NCBI GenBank assembly: GCA_036518955.1
Contig: DATDMG010000274.1
Span: forward strand, 1-15,384
DNA from: DATDMG01 sp036518955
GTDB taxonomy: Bacteria > Actinomycetota > Actinomycetes > Actinomycetales > Kineosporiaceae
DNA: 15,384 nt
Reading direction: 5' to 3'
Shown here: one piece after another, positions 1 through 5,436 of the stretch
Numbering within the stretch: position 1 is the first letter of the stretch
How the letters are laid out: every line of letters starts with the position of its first letter
Notes under the pieces: model-generated
The model's database searches: none
The model's input: only the letters and a program-made list of their open reading frames with translations
Told to the model about the DNA's origin: nothing
Program-made: the position numbers and the translations under genes

Positions 1-277
1 GTCCGCCCGTATCGCCATCACCCGGCACATCCGCCGTGGTGGCAAGGTGTGGATCAACATCTACCCGGACCGCCCGCTCACCAAGAAGCCGGCCGAGACC
101 CGGATGGGCTCCGGCAAGGGTTCGCCGGAGTGGTGGATTGCGAACGTCAAGCCTGGTCGGGTGATGTTCGAGCTGTCGTTCCCCAACGAGAAGGTGGCGA
201 AGGACGCGCTCACCCGCGCCATCCACAAGCTGCCGATGAAGTGCCGGATCGTCCGGCGCGAGGGTGGTGAGTCGTGA
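1..277 (+). CDS. rplP: 50S ribosomal protein L16, 5'-truncated by the window edge
   Basis: L16 is a large-subunit protein that binds 23S rRNA near the A-site finger and peptidyl-transferase centre. Only the C-terminal 91 codons are present. Complete codons begin at base 2 and read SARIAITRHIRRGGKVWINI, followed by the L16 stretch containing PDRPLTKKPAETRMGSGKG and PEWW, which is highly conserved in bacterial L16. The true start lies upstream of the window. The gene ends at TGA 275-277, which overlaps the ATG of rpmC by one base, as expected for consecutive genes of the S10 operon. Nothing looks damaged. The identification is certain. Confidence 0.97.
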   Translation, partial: SARIAITRHIRRGGKVWINIYPDRPLTKKPAETRMGSGKGSPEWWIANVKPGRVMFELSFPNEKVAKDALTRAIHKLPMKCRIVRREGGES

Positions 278-510
278 TGGCGGTCGGATCCAAGGATCTG
301 ACTCCCGCCCAGCTGCGGAGCATGGACGACGAGCGCCTCGTCGAAGAGCTCCGCAAGGCCAAGGAGGAGCTCTTCAACCTCCGTTTCCAGTCCGCCACCG
401 GGCAACTGGAGAGCCACGGGAGGCTACGCGCCGTCCGGCGCGACATCGCCCGGATCTACACGACGATGCGCGAGCGCGAGCTCGGCATCACCTCCGGGCC
501 TGGAGAGTGA
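277..510 (+). CDS. rpmC: 50S ribosomal protein L29
   Basis: L29 is a small two-helix protein at the polypeptide exit tunnel of the 50S subunit, part of the docking site for trigger factor and SRP. The 77-residue product contains the family core: ELRKAKEELFNLRFQSATGQ in the first helix, then the RLRAVRRDIARIYTT helix. The C-terminal tail (MRERELGITSGPGE) is slightly longer than in E. coli L29. I chose ATG 277, which overlaps the rplP stop (TGATG). An in-frame GTG at 274 would add one residue and give a GTGA overlap, so the start is uncertain by one codon. A purine-rich GAGGG lies at 260-264. Coupling to rplP translation is likely. Confidence 0.95.
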   Translation: MAVGSKDLTPAQLRSMDDERLVEELRKAKEELFNLRFQSATGQLESHGRLRAVRRDIARIYTTMRERELGITSGPGE

Positions 511-515
511 GCGCG

Positions 516-824
516 ATGACGGAGAACGCAAGCGTGAGCACCGAAACGTCGACGACGTCCACGCCGCCCGTCGAGCGGGGTTACCGCAAGACTCGCCGTG
601 GCTACGTGGTCAGCGACAAGATGGACAAGACCGTGGTGGTCGAGGTCGAGGACCGGGTCAAGCACCCGCTCTACGGCAAGGTCATGCGGCGCACGAGCAA
701 GGTGAAGGCGCACGACGAGCAGAACAGCGCCGGAATCGGCGACCTGGTCCTGATCATGGAGACCCGGCCGCTGTCCGCGACGAAGCGCTGGCGCCTGGTC
801 GAGGTCCTCGAGCGGGCGAAGTAG
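516..824 (+). CDS. rpsQ: 30S ribosomal protein S17
   Basis: S17 is an OB-fold primary 16S rRNA binding protein of the 30S body. The 102-residue product has the family signature: RGYVVSDKMDKTVVVEVED (first strands), HPLYGKVMRRTSKVKAHDE, then GIGDLVLIMETRPLSATKRW. Residues 1-20 form a Ser/Thr-rich extension (MTENASVSTETSTTSTPPVE) absent from E. coli S17. Extensions like this are common in actinobacteria. ATG 516 is preceded by GGAGAG at 502-507 at good spacing, five bases after the rpmC stop. A GTG at 534 would give a shorter protein but has a poorer ribosome binding site. It is followed by a 76-base gap before rplN in which I see no convincing promoter or terminator. Confidence 0.95.
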   Translation: MTENASVSTETSTTSTPPVERGYRKTRRGYVVSDKMDKTVVVEVEDRVKHPLYGKVMRRTSKVKAHDEQNSAGIGDLVLIMETRPLSATKRWRLVEVLERAK

Positions 825-900
825 GAGCTAAGGCCAGGGTGGGCAAGGCAGTTCCGTCAGGCTCTGACCAGAGAACCGACGCGACGACAGGAGTTCGACA

Positions 901-1269
901 GTGATCCAGCAGGAGTCGCGACTGCGTGTCGCCGACAACACGGGTGCCAAGGAGATCCTCTGCATCCGGGTTCTCGGCGGTTCGGGACGTCGCTACGCCG
1001 GTATCGGCGACGTCATCGTGGCCACCGTCAAGGATGCGATCCCGGGCGGGAACGTCAAGAAGGGCGACGTGGTGAAGGCGGTCGTCGTCCGCACCGTGAA
1101 GGAGCGTCGACGTCCGGACGGCTCGTACATCCGCTTCGACGAGAACGCGGCCGTGATCCTCAAGAATGACGGGGATCCTCGCGGTACCCGCATCTTCGGC
1201 CCGGTGGGCCGGGAGCTGCGCGAGACGAAGTTCATGAAGATCATCTCGCTGGCCCCGGAGGTGCTCTGA
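901..1269 (+). CDS. rplN: 50S ribosomal protein L14
   Basis: L14 is a five-stranded barrel protein at the subunit interface (bridges B5 and B8) and the binding site of the silencing factor RsfS. The product is 122 residues, the standard length. Recognisable family segments are SRLRVADNTGAKEILCIRVL near the N-terminus, the IPGGNVKKGDVVKAVVVRT stretch, and the C-terminal GTRIFGPVGRELR. The start is GTG 901, with AGGAG about seven bases upstream in the preceding 76-base gap. This gap is the only break of this size between rplP and rplO. The stop is one base before rplX. Confidence 0.97.
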   Translation: MIQQESRLRVADNTGAKEILCIRVLGGSGRRYAGIGDVIVATVKDAIPGGNVKKGDVVKAVVVRTVKERRRPDGSYIRFDENAAVILKNDGDPRGTRIFGPVGRELRETKFMKIISLAPEVL

Positions 1270-1270
1270 G

Positions 1271-1624
1271 ATGGCGAAGATCCGGATCAAGAAGGGCGAC
1301 ACCGTCCAGGTGATCACCGGGCCCAAGGAGAACAAGGGCAAGACGGGCAAGGTCATCGCGGTCTACCCCGATATCGAGCGGGTGCTCGTCGAGGGCATCA
1401 ACCGGATCAAGAAGCACACCAAGGTGGGCCAGTCCGGCCGCGGTACGAAGACCGGTGGGATCATCACCCAGGAGGCTCCGATCCACATCAGCAACGTCAT
1501 GTTGGTGGACCCGGAGACGAAGAAGCCGACCCGGGTCGGGATCCGGACCGAGACGGTCGAGCGGGACGGCCGCACCAAGACCGTGCGGATCCGCGTCGCC
1601 AAGCGTTCGGGTAAGGACATCTGA
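1271..1624 (+). CDS. rplX: 50S ribosomal protein L24
   Basis: L24 is one of the two assembly-initiator proteins of the 50S subunit; it binds the 5' end of 23S rRNA. The 117-residue product opens with a KOW motif (about residues 5-33: KKGDTVQVITGPKENKGKTG), continues with VEGINRIKKHTKV, and has the usual IHISNVMLVDPETKKPTRVG segment. It is slightly longer than E. coli L24 because of a basic C-terminal tail (TKTVRIRVAKRSGKDI). ATG 1271 lies one base after the rplN stop, with its Shine-Dalgarno (GGAGG, 1257-1261) inside rplN. The organisation implies co-translation with rplN and rplE. Confidence 0.97.
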   Translation: MAKIRIKKGDTVQVITGPKENKGKTGKVIAVYPDIERVLVEGINRIKKHTKVGQSGRGTKTGGIITQEAPIHISNVMLVDPETKKPTRVGIRTETVERDGRTKTVRIRVAKRSGKDI

Positions 1625-1625
1625 G

Positions 1626-2198
1626 ATGACGCAGACTCTGGAGACCACCACCGCGGTGCCGCGCCTCAAGCAGCGGTACCGTGACGAGATCAAGCCGGCG
1701 CTGCGGAAAGAGTTCTCCTTCGGCAACGTGATGCAGGTGCCGGGCCTGGTGAAGGTCGTCGTGAACATGGGCGTCGGCGAGGCGGCCCGTGACTCCAAGC
1801 TCATCGAGGGTGCGATCCGCGACCTGGCCGCGATCACCGGGCAGAAGCCGCAGGTGACCAAGGCCCGCAAGTCGATCGCACAGTTCAAGCTGCGCGAGGG
1901 CATGCCGATCGGCGCGCATGTGACGCTTCGGGGCGACCGGATGTGGGAATTCGTCGACCGGTTGCTCTCGGTCGCGTTGCCGCGTATCCGGGACTTCCGT
2001 GGGCTCTCCCCGAAGCAGTTCGACGGGCGGGGCAACTACACCTTCGGGCTGACCGAGCAGTCGATGTTCCATGAGATCGACCAGGACCGGATCGACCGCG
2101 TGCGCGGTATGGACATCACCGTGGTCACCACGGCGACGACCGACGACCAGGGCCGGGCGCTGCTTCGCCACCTGGGCTTCCCCTTCAAGGAGAACTGA
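1626..2198 (+). CDS. rplE: 50S ribosomal protein L5
   Basis: L5 binds 5S rRNA with L18 and forms part of the central protuberance, contacting P-site tRNA. The 190-residue product is typical of the family, with VMQVPGLVKVVVNMGVGEA, TGQKPQVTKARKSIAQFKLR and the diagnostic GLSPKQFDGRGNYTFGLTEQ. Its N-terminal extension of about ten residues (MTQTLETTTA) is common in actinobacteria. ATG 1626 follows the rplX stop by one base, and AAGGA at 1613-1617 provides the ribosome binding site inside rplX. The stop at 2196-2198 is one base from the GTG of rpsN. Confidence 0.97.
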   Translation: MTQTLETTTAVPRLKQRYRDEIKPALRKEFSFGNVMQVPGLVKVVVNMGVGEAARDSKLIEGAIRDLAAITGQKPQVTKARKSIAQFKLREGMPIGAHVTLRGDRMWEFVDRLLSVALPRIRDFRGLSPKQFDGRGNYTFGLTEQSMFHEIDQDRIDRVRGMDITVVTTATTDDQGRALLRHLGFPFKEN

Positions 2199-2199
2199 C

Positions 2200-2385
2200 G
2201 TGGCCAAGACCGCACTGATCAACAAGGCCAACCGCAAGCCGAAGTTCGCCGTCCGCGCCTACACCCGCTGTCAGCGGTGCGGGCGTCCGCACTCGGTCTA
2301 CAAGAAGTTCGGCCTGTGCCGCGTGTGTCTGCGCGAGATGGCGCACCGGGGCGAGCTGCCGGGCGTCACGAAGAGCAGTTGGTGA
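2200..2385 (+). CDS. rpsN: 30S ribosomal protein S14 type Z (zinc-binding)
   Basis: S14 binds the 16S rRNA head and is needed for tRNA binding by the 30S subunit. This is the short 61-residue zinc form, with C24-x2-C27 and C40-x2-C43 making a zinc ribbon (TRCQRCGRPHSVYKKFGLCR). The C-terminus (LPGVTKSSW) is the usual ending. It starts at GTG 2200 with AAGGAG at 2187-2192, which lies in the last codons of rplE. Many actinobacteria also carry a zinc-free S14 paralogue elsewhere, controlled by Zur; that is family knowledge and cannot be seen here. Unusually, the next gene is not rpsH but an unrecognised small ORF 12 bases downstream. Confidence 0.97.
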   Translation: MAKTALINKANRKPKFAVRAYTRCQRCGRPHSVYKKFGLCRVCLREMAHRGELPGVTKSSW

Positions 2386-2397
2386 GGGGGTAACGCG

Positions 2398-2616
2398 ATG
2401 GCGACGCTCGAGCTGGTACCGCTGCGTTCCAAGTTTCCCTACACCGGGCACATGACTGTCCGGTTCGAGTCACCGGTGATTCACCCGGATGTTCCGTTGG
2501 ACCTGATCGACGTCGAGGACGTCCTCGACAGCTTCGAGACCACCACTGCACCGCAGGTCGCCGGCGCCGCTCCGGCCGGCGAAACCACGGTGAGGAAGGG
2601 CGTGCAAGCCCGATGA
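2398..2616 (+). CDS. unrecognised 72-residue acidic protein inserted between rpsN and rpsH
   Basis: I do not recognise this protein. It fills the 227 bases between rpsN and rpsH, where most bacteria have only a short gap. Support for translation: ATG 2398 has a GAGGGGG ribosome binding site at 2384-2390, seven bases upstream. The frame is open throughout, about 80% of third positions are G or C, and TGA 2614-2616 overlaps the rpsH ATG (ATGA). The product is acidic (10 Asp/Glu, 6 Lys/Arg), unlike the basic ribosomal proteins around it. It divides into a short basic N-terminus (LRSKFPYTG), a Pro/Asp segment (HPDVPLDLIDVEDVLDSFE, about residues 29-47) that could be an acidic amphipathic helix, an Ala/Pro/Thr-rich linker, and a basic tail (VRKGVQAR). 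It has no Cys, signal peptide or membrane segment. It could be a small ribosome-associated protein, a leader that couples rpsN and rpsH translation, or a lineage-specific ORF of no function. Confidence 0.72.
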   Translation: MATLELVPLRSKFPYTGHMTVRFESPVIHPDVPLDLIDVEDVLDSFETTTAPQVAGAAPAGETTVRKGVQAR

Positions 2617-3011
2617 CGATGACCGACCCGATCGCGGACATGCTGACGCGACTGCGGAACGCCAACTCGGCGTACCACGACACGGTCAGCATGCCATACA
2701 GCAAGCTCAAGGCCCGGATCGCGGAGATCCTCCAGCAGGAGGGCTACATCGCCGCGTGGGCCGTCTCGGATGCCGAGGTGGGCAAGACGCTGACGATCAC
2801 CCTCAAGTACGGGCCGAACCGAGAGCGCTCGATCGCCGGCATCCGCCGGATCAGCAAGCCGGGGCTTCGGGTCTACGCGAACAAGACCAACCTGCCGCGG
2901 GTGCTGGGTGGCCTCGGCGTGGCGATCATCTCCACCTCATCGGGTCTTCTCACCGATCGCCAGGCGAGCAAGAAGGGCGTGGGTGGGGAAGTCCTCGCCT
3001 ACGTCTGGTGA
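2613..3011 (+). CDS. rpsH: 30S ribosomal protein S8
   Basis: S8 is a primary 16S rRNA binder (helix 21) and, in E. coli, the translational repressor of the spc operon. The 132-residue product begins MTMTDPIADMLTRLRNANSA and ends with the S8 signature around STSSGLLTDRQASKKG. ATG 2613 shares ATGA with the stop of the preceding small ORF, so translation is probably coupled to it. AGGAAGGG at 2593-2600 is a plausible Shine-Dalgarno for this start, while the second ATG (2619) is less well spaced. In E. coli the S8 operator is at rplE; I did not identify an equivalent here. Confidence 0.97.
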   Translation: MTMTDPIADMLTRLRNANSAYHDTVSMPYSKLKARIAEILQQEGYIAAWAVSDAEVGKTLTITLKYGPNRERSIAGIRRISKPGLRVYANKTNLPRVLGGLGVAIISTSSGLLTDRQASKKGVGGEVLAYVW

Positions 3012-3027
3012 GGGGCGGAGGAGGATC

Positions 3028-3567
3028 ATGTCGCGCATCGGAAGGTTGCCCATCGCCGTCCCGGGCGGAGTGGACGTCAGCATCGACGGCCGCAGCGTCA
3101 CGGTGAAAGGCCCCAAAGGCACCCTGACCCACGCGGTCGCCATGCCCATCGAGGTCGTCCAGGAGGGGTCCACCCTGACGGTCACCCGGCCGGACGACGA
3201 GCGCTACTCGCGCTCCCTGCACGGGCTCACCCGGACGCTGATCGCCAACATGGTCGTCGGCGTCACGCAGGGGTACGAGAAGAAGCTGGAGATCGTGGGG
3301 ACCGGGTACCGCGTCACCGCGAAGGGCTCGAACCTGGAGTTCGCGCTCGGCTACAGCCACCCCATCACGGTGGAGCCCCCGACGGGCGTCACCTTCACCG
3401 TCGAGGCGCCGACCCGCTTCAGCGTGTCCGGCATCGACAAGCAGCAGGTCGGCGAGGTCGCCGCGAACCTGCGCAAGCTGCGCAAGCCCGACCCGTACAA
3501 GGGCAAGGGTGTGCGGTACGCGGGCGAGACGATCCGTCGCAAGGTCGGGAAGGCGGGCAAGAAGTGA
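3028..3567 (+). CDS. rplF: 50S ribosomal protein L6
   Basis: L6 sits near the GTPase-associated centre and sarcin-ricin loop of the 50S subunit and is needed for late assembly. The 179-residue product has two tandem L6 domains (about 1-82 and 83-179). The second carries the signature KPDPYKGKGVRYAGETIRRK. The N-terminus, MSRIGRLPIAVPGGV, is canonical, which fixes ATG 3028. The ribosome binding site is strong (GGAGGAGG, 3017-3024). The TGA stop overlaps the GTG of rplR by four bases (GTGA), implying coupled translation of L6 and L18. Confidence 0.97.
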   Translation: MSRIGRLPIAVPGGVDVSIDGRSVTVKGPKGTLTHAVAMPIEVVQEGSTLTVTRPDDERYSRSLHGLTRTLIANMVVGVTQGYEKKLEIVGTGYRVTAKGSNLEFALGYSHPITVEPPTGVTFTVEAPTRFSVSGIDKQQVGEVAANLRKLRKPDPYKGKGVRYAGETIRRKVGKAGKK

Positions 3568-3953
3568 CCATCGGTGTCAAGCGCAGCGGTGGGGGGGCCG
3601 GCAAGGGCAAGGACGCTGCCCGTACCCGCCGTCACCTGCGGGTGCGCAAGAAGGTCACCGGCACGCCCGAGCGTCCCCGGCTCGTCGTCACCCGGTCCAA
3701 CCGGCACATGGTGGCGCAGGTGGTGGACGATACGCTCGGCCACACCCTGGTCTCGGCCTCGAGCCTGGAGGCCGACCTGCGGGCCCTCGACGGCGACAAG
3801 ACGGCCAAGGCGAAGCGGGTCGGCGAGCTGATCGCGCAGCGGGCGAAGGCGGCGGGGATCTCCACGGTCGTCTTCGATCGCGGCGGTAACCGCTACCACG
3901 GCCGCGTCGCGGCGGTCGCTGACGGAGCCCGAGAGGGTGGGCTGTCGCTGTGA
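3564..3953 (+). CDS. rplR: 50S ribosomal protein L18
   Basis: L18 joins L5 in carrying 5S rRNA into the central protuberance. The 129-residue product has a glycine- and lysine-rich N-terminus (KRSGGGAGKGKDAARTRRH), then the conserved RPRLVVTRSNRHMVAQVVDD and the AKRVGELIAQRAKAAGI and VVFDRGGNRYHGRV segments that define the family. The start is GTG 3564, overlapping the rplF stop. No separate strong Shine-Dalgarno is needed because terminating ribosomes from rplF can restart. A 40-base gap containing nothing recognisable except the rpsE ribosome binding site follows. Confidence 0.96.
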   Translation: MTIGVKRSGGGAGKGKDAARTRRHLRVRKKVTGTPERPRLVVTRSNRHMVAQVVDDTLGHTLVSASSLEADLRALDGDKTAKAKRVGELIAQRAKAAGISTVVFDRGGNRYHGRVAAVADGAREGGLSL

Positions 3954-3993
3954 CCTGCCTCTTCACTGACTCGATCGAGAGAAGGAACGACTG

Positions 3994-4632
3994 ATGGCGG
4001 GACCCCAGCGCCGCGGTGGCGGTGGCTCCGGAGCCGGCGGCACCGGCGAGAACTCCGGTCGCCGCGACCGTCGGGACCGGGACAACCGGCGTGACGGTCG
4101 GGAGGGCGGGGCCGACAAGACCGCGTTCGTCGAGCGTGTCGTGACGATCAACCGCGTGGCCAAGGTGGTCAAGGGTGGCCGGCGGTTCAGCTTCACCGCG
4201 CTCGTCGTCGTCGGCGACGGCGACGGCACCGTCGGCGTCGGTTACGGCAAGGCCAAGGAGGTGCCCGCGGCGATCGCCAAGGGCGTCGAGGAGGCCAAGA
4301 AGCACTTCTTCAAGGTGCCGCGCATCGCCAGCACCATCCCGCACCCGATCCAGGGTGAGGCAGCGGCGGGCGTCGTCCTGCTGAAGCCGGCTTCGCCCGG
4401 TACCGGCGTCATCGCCGGTGGGCCGGTGCGCGCGGTGCTCGAGTGCGCCGGTATCTCGGACGTGCTGAGCAAGTCGCTCGGCTCGGACAACGCCATCAAC
4501 ATCGTGCACGCCACGGTGGCCGCGCTGCGCGGTCTGGAGCGTCCGGAGTCGGTCGCCGCGCGCCGAGGGCTGCCCCTCGAGGACGTCGCACCGGCGGCCC
4601 TGCTGAGGGCACGGGCCGGAGTGGGTGCGTGA
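3994..4632 (+). CDS. rpsE: 30S ribosomal protein S5
   Basis: S5 shapes the mRNA entry channel and affects decoding fidelity. The 212-residue product has a 40-residue N-terminal extension very rich in Gly, Arg and Asp (for example GRRDRRDRDNRRDGREGG, about residues 22-39). It is followed by the dsRBD-like domain (KTAFVERVVTINRVAKVVKG; GGRRFSFTALVVVGDGDG) and the C-terminal ribosomal S5 domain with GVVLLKPASPGTGVIAGGPV and SDNAINIVHATVAALRGL. E. coli S5 has 167 residues; the difference is mainly the extension, which actinobacteria commonly have in varied form. ATG 3994 has GAAGGA at 3981-3986. The stop overlaps the rpmD start by one base. Confidence 0.97.
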   Translation: MAGPQRRGGGGSGAGGTGENSGRRDRRDRDNRRDGREGGADKTAFVERVVTINRVAKVVKGGRRFSFTALVVVGDGDGTVGVGYGKAKEVPAAIAKGVEEAKKHFFKVPRIASTIPHPIQGEAAAGVVLLKPASPGTGVIAGGPVRAVLECAGISDVLSKSLGSDNAINIVHATVAALRGLERPESVAARRGLPLEDVAPAALLRARAGVGA

Positions 4633-4814
4633 TGGCCCGGCTCAAGGTGACCCAGACGAGGTCGGAGATCGGCGGGCTGCGCAATCAGCGGGACACGCTG
4701 CGCACCCTCGGGCTCAAGCGGATCGGCGACGTCGTCGTCAAGGAGGACCGCCCCGAGATCCGGGGCATGGTCCGCGCCGTCCGGCATCTCGTCACGGTGG
4801 AGGAGGTGGACTGA
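4632..4814 (+). CDS. rpmD: 50S ribosomal protein L30
   Basis: L30 is a small 23S-binding protein of the 50S subunit. The 60-residue product has the standard length and sequence: LKVTQTRSEIGGLRNQRDTL, then LGLKRIGDVVVKEDRPEIRG and a final helix. ATG 4632 overlaps the rpsE stop by one base (TGATG), and the upstream ribosome binding site is weak, so it probably depends on rpsE translation. The stop is one base before rplO. The order rpsE-rpmD-rplO is the conserved spc order. Confidence 0.96.
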   Translation: MARLKVTQTRSEIGGLRNQRDTLRTLGLKRIGDVVVKEDRPEIRGMVRAVRHLVTVEEVD

Positions 4815-4815
4815 G

Positions 4816-5274
4816 ATGGCATCCGACAAGGAGCACCCGCTGAAGCTGCACCACCTGCGGCCGGCCCCCGGCGCCCACACGGCGAAGACCCGGGTGGGAC
4901 GTGGTGAGGCGAGCAAGGGCAAGACCGCGGGCCGCGGCACCAAGGGCACCAAGGCCCGCTACCAGGTGTCGGAGGCGTTCGAGGGCGGTCAGATGCCTCT
5001 GCACATGCGGCTGCCCAAGCTGCGCGGGTTCCGCAACCCGGCGAAGGTGACGTACCAGGTGGTGAACCTGGACAGGCTGTCCGCGCTGTTCCCCGAAGGG
5101 GGCCCGGTCACCGTCGAGCTGTTGGTCGACAGGGGGGCCGTGCGCAAGGGGTTGCCGGTGAAGGTCCTCGGCACCGGGGAGGCCGCGGCGGCGTTCCAGG
5201 TGACGGTCCATGCGTTCTCCACATCGGCAGCGGAGAAGATCGCAGCGGCCGGAGGTAGCACCTCCACGCTGTGA
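4816..5274 (+). CDS. rplO: 50S ribosomal protein L15
   Basis: L15 is a late-assembly 23S rRNA binder with a long, basic, Gly-rich N-terminal arm. The 152-residue product shows LKLHHLRPAPGAHTAKTRVG, the arm GKTAGRGTKGTKAR, then FEGGQMPLHMRLPKLRGF and the C-terminal globular domain with the conserved VTVHAFSTSAAEKIAAAGG ending. ATG 4816 has AGGAGG at 4801-4806. It is the last ribosomal protein gene of the spc block here. A strong hairpin begins 17 bases after its stop, so it may close the transcript or attenuate read-through into secY. Confidence 0.97.
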   Translation: MASDKEHPLKLHHLRPAPGAHTAKTRVGRGEASKGKTAGRGTKGTKARYQVSEAFEGGQMPLHMRLPKLRGFRNPAKVTYQVVNLDRLSALFPEGGPVTVELLVDRGAVRKGLPVKVLGTGEAAAAFQVTVHAFSTSAAEKIAAAGGSTSTL

Positions 5275-5290
5275 GCACCGCCGCGAGCGG

Positions 5291-5321
5291 AAGGGCCCGG
5301 CCACGGTCTGGTCGGGCCCTT
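5291..5321 (+). terminator. strong hairpin after rplO, candidate terminator or attenuator
   Basis: The left arm AAGGGCCCGGCCA (5291-5303) pairs with TGGTCGGGCCCTT (5309-5321), giving 13 base pairs with one G-T wobble around the 5-base loop CGGTC. It starts 17 bases after the rplO stop. There is no U-tract behind it (TGCCATTCCC follows), so it may be an actinobacterial I-shaped terminator, an attenuator or an RNA-stabilising 3' end. Confidence 0.7.
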
Positions 5322-5325
5322 GCCA

Positions 5326-5356
5326 TTCCCAGCGGTGTGGGTGGGGATGTTAGGGT
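5326..5356 (+). promoter_or_regulatory. weak candidate promoter for secY-adk-map
   Basis: A TAGGGT hexamer at 5351-5356 fits the actinobacterial -10 pattern TAnnnT. The best upstream box is TTCCCA (5326-5331), 19 bases away, which is a poor -35. Its position just after the rplO hairpin and 80 bases before the secY start is reasonable for a housekeeping promoter, but the boxes alone are weak evidence. Confidence 0.33.
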
Positions 5357-5403
5357 CCAGACGCAGGGCGGTGCCGCCACAACGGGGCCCGTCGAGAGAA
5401 AGA

Positions 5404-5422
5404 GCCGCCCCGGTCGGGCGGC
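5404..5422 (+). promoter_or_regulatory. hairpin just upstream of the secY ribosome binding site
   Basis: GCCGCCC (5404-5410) and GGGCGGC (5416-5422) form a perfect 7-bp GC stem with loop CGGTC. It ends four bases before the AGGAGG (5427-5432) of secY. The loop sequence is identical to that of the larger hairpin at 5291-5321. It could influence access of ribosomes to secY; function is inferred only from position. Confidence 0.45.
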
Positions 5423-5436
5423 GAGCAGGAGGTTTC

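Noticed and set aside
4001..4120. The Gly/Arg/Asp-rich start of rpsE as a separate RGG-type gene or a frameshift artefact
   Set aside because: The frame is continuous with the S5 core, has a good ribosome binding site, and similar S5 extensions occur in actinobacteria.
5320..5436. Longer SecY from ATG 5320
   Set aside because: The added 39 residues are unlike any SecY N-terminus and the codon lies in the hairpin arm; MLSAFARAFRTPDLRRK from GTG 5437 is the family start with AGGAGG upstream.
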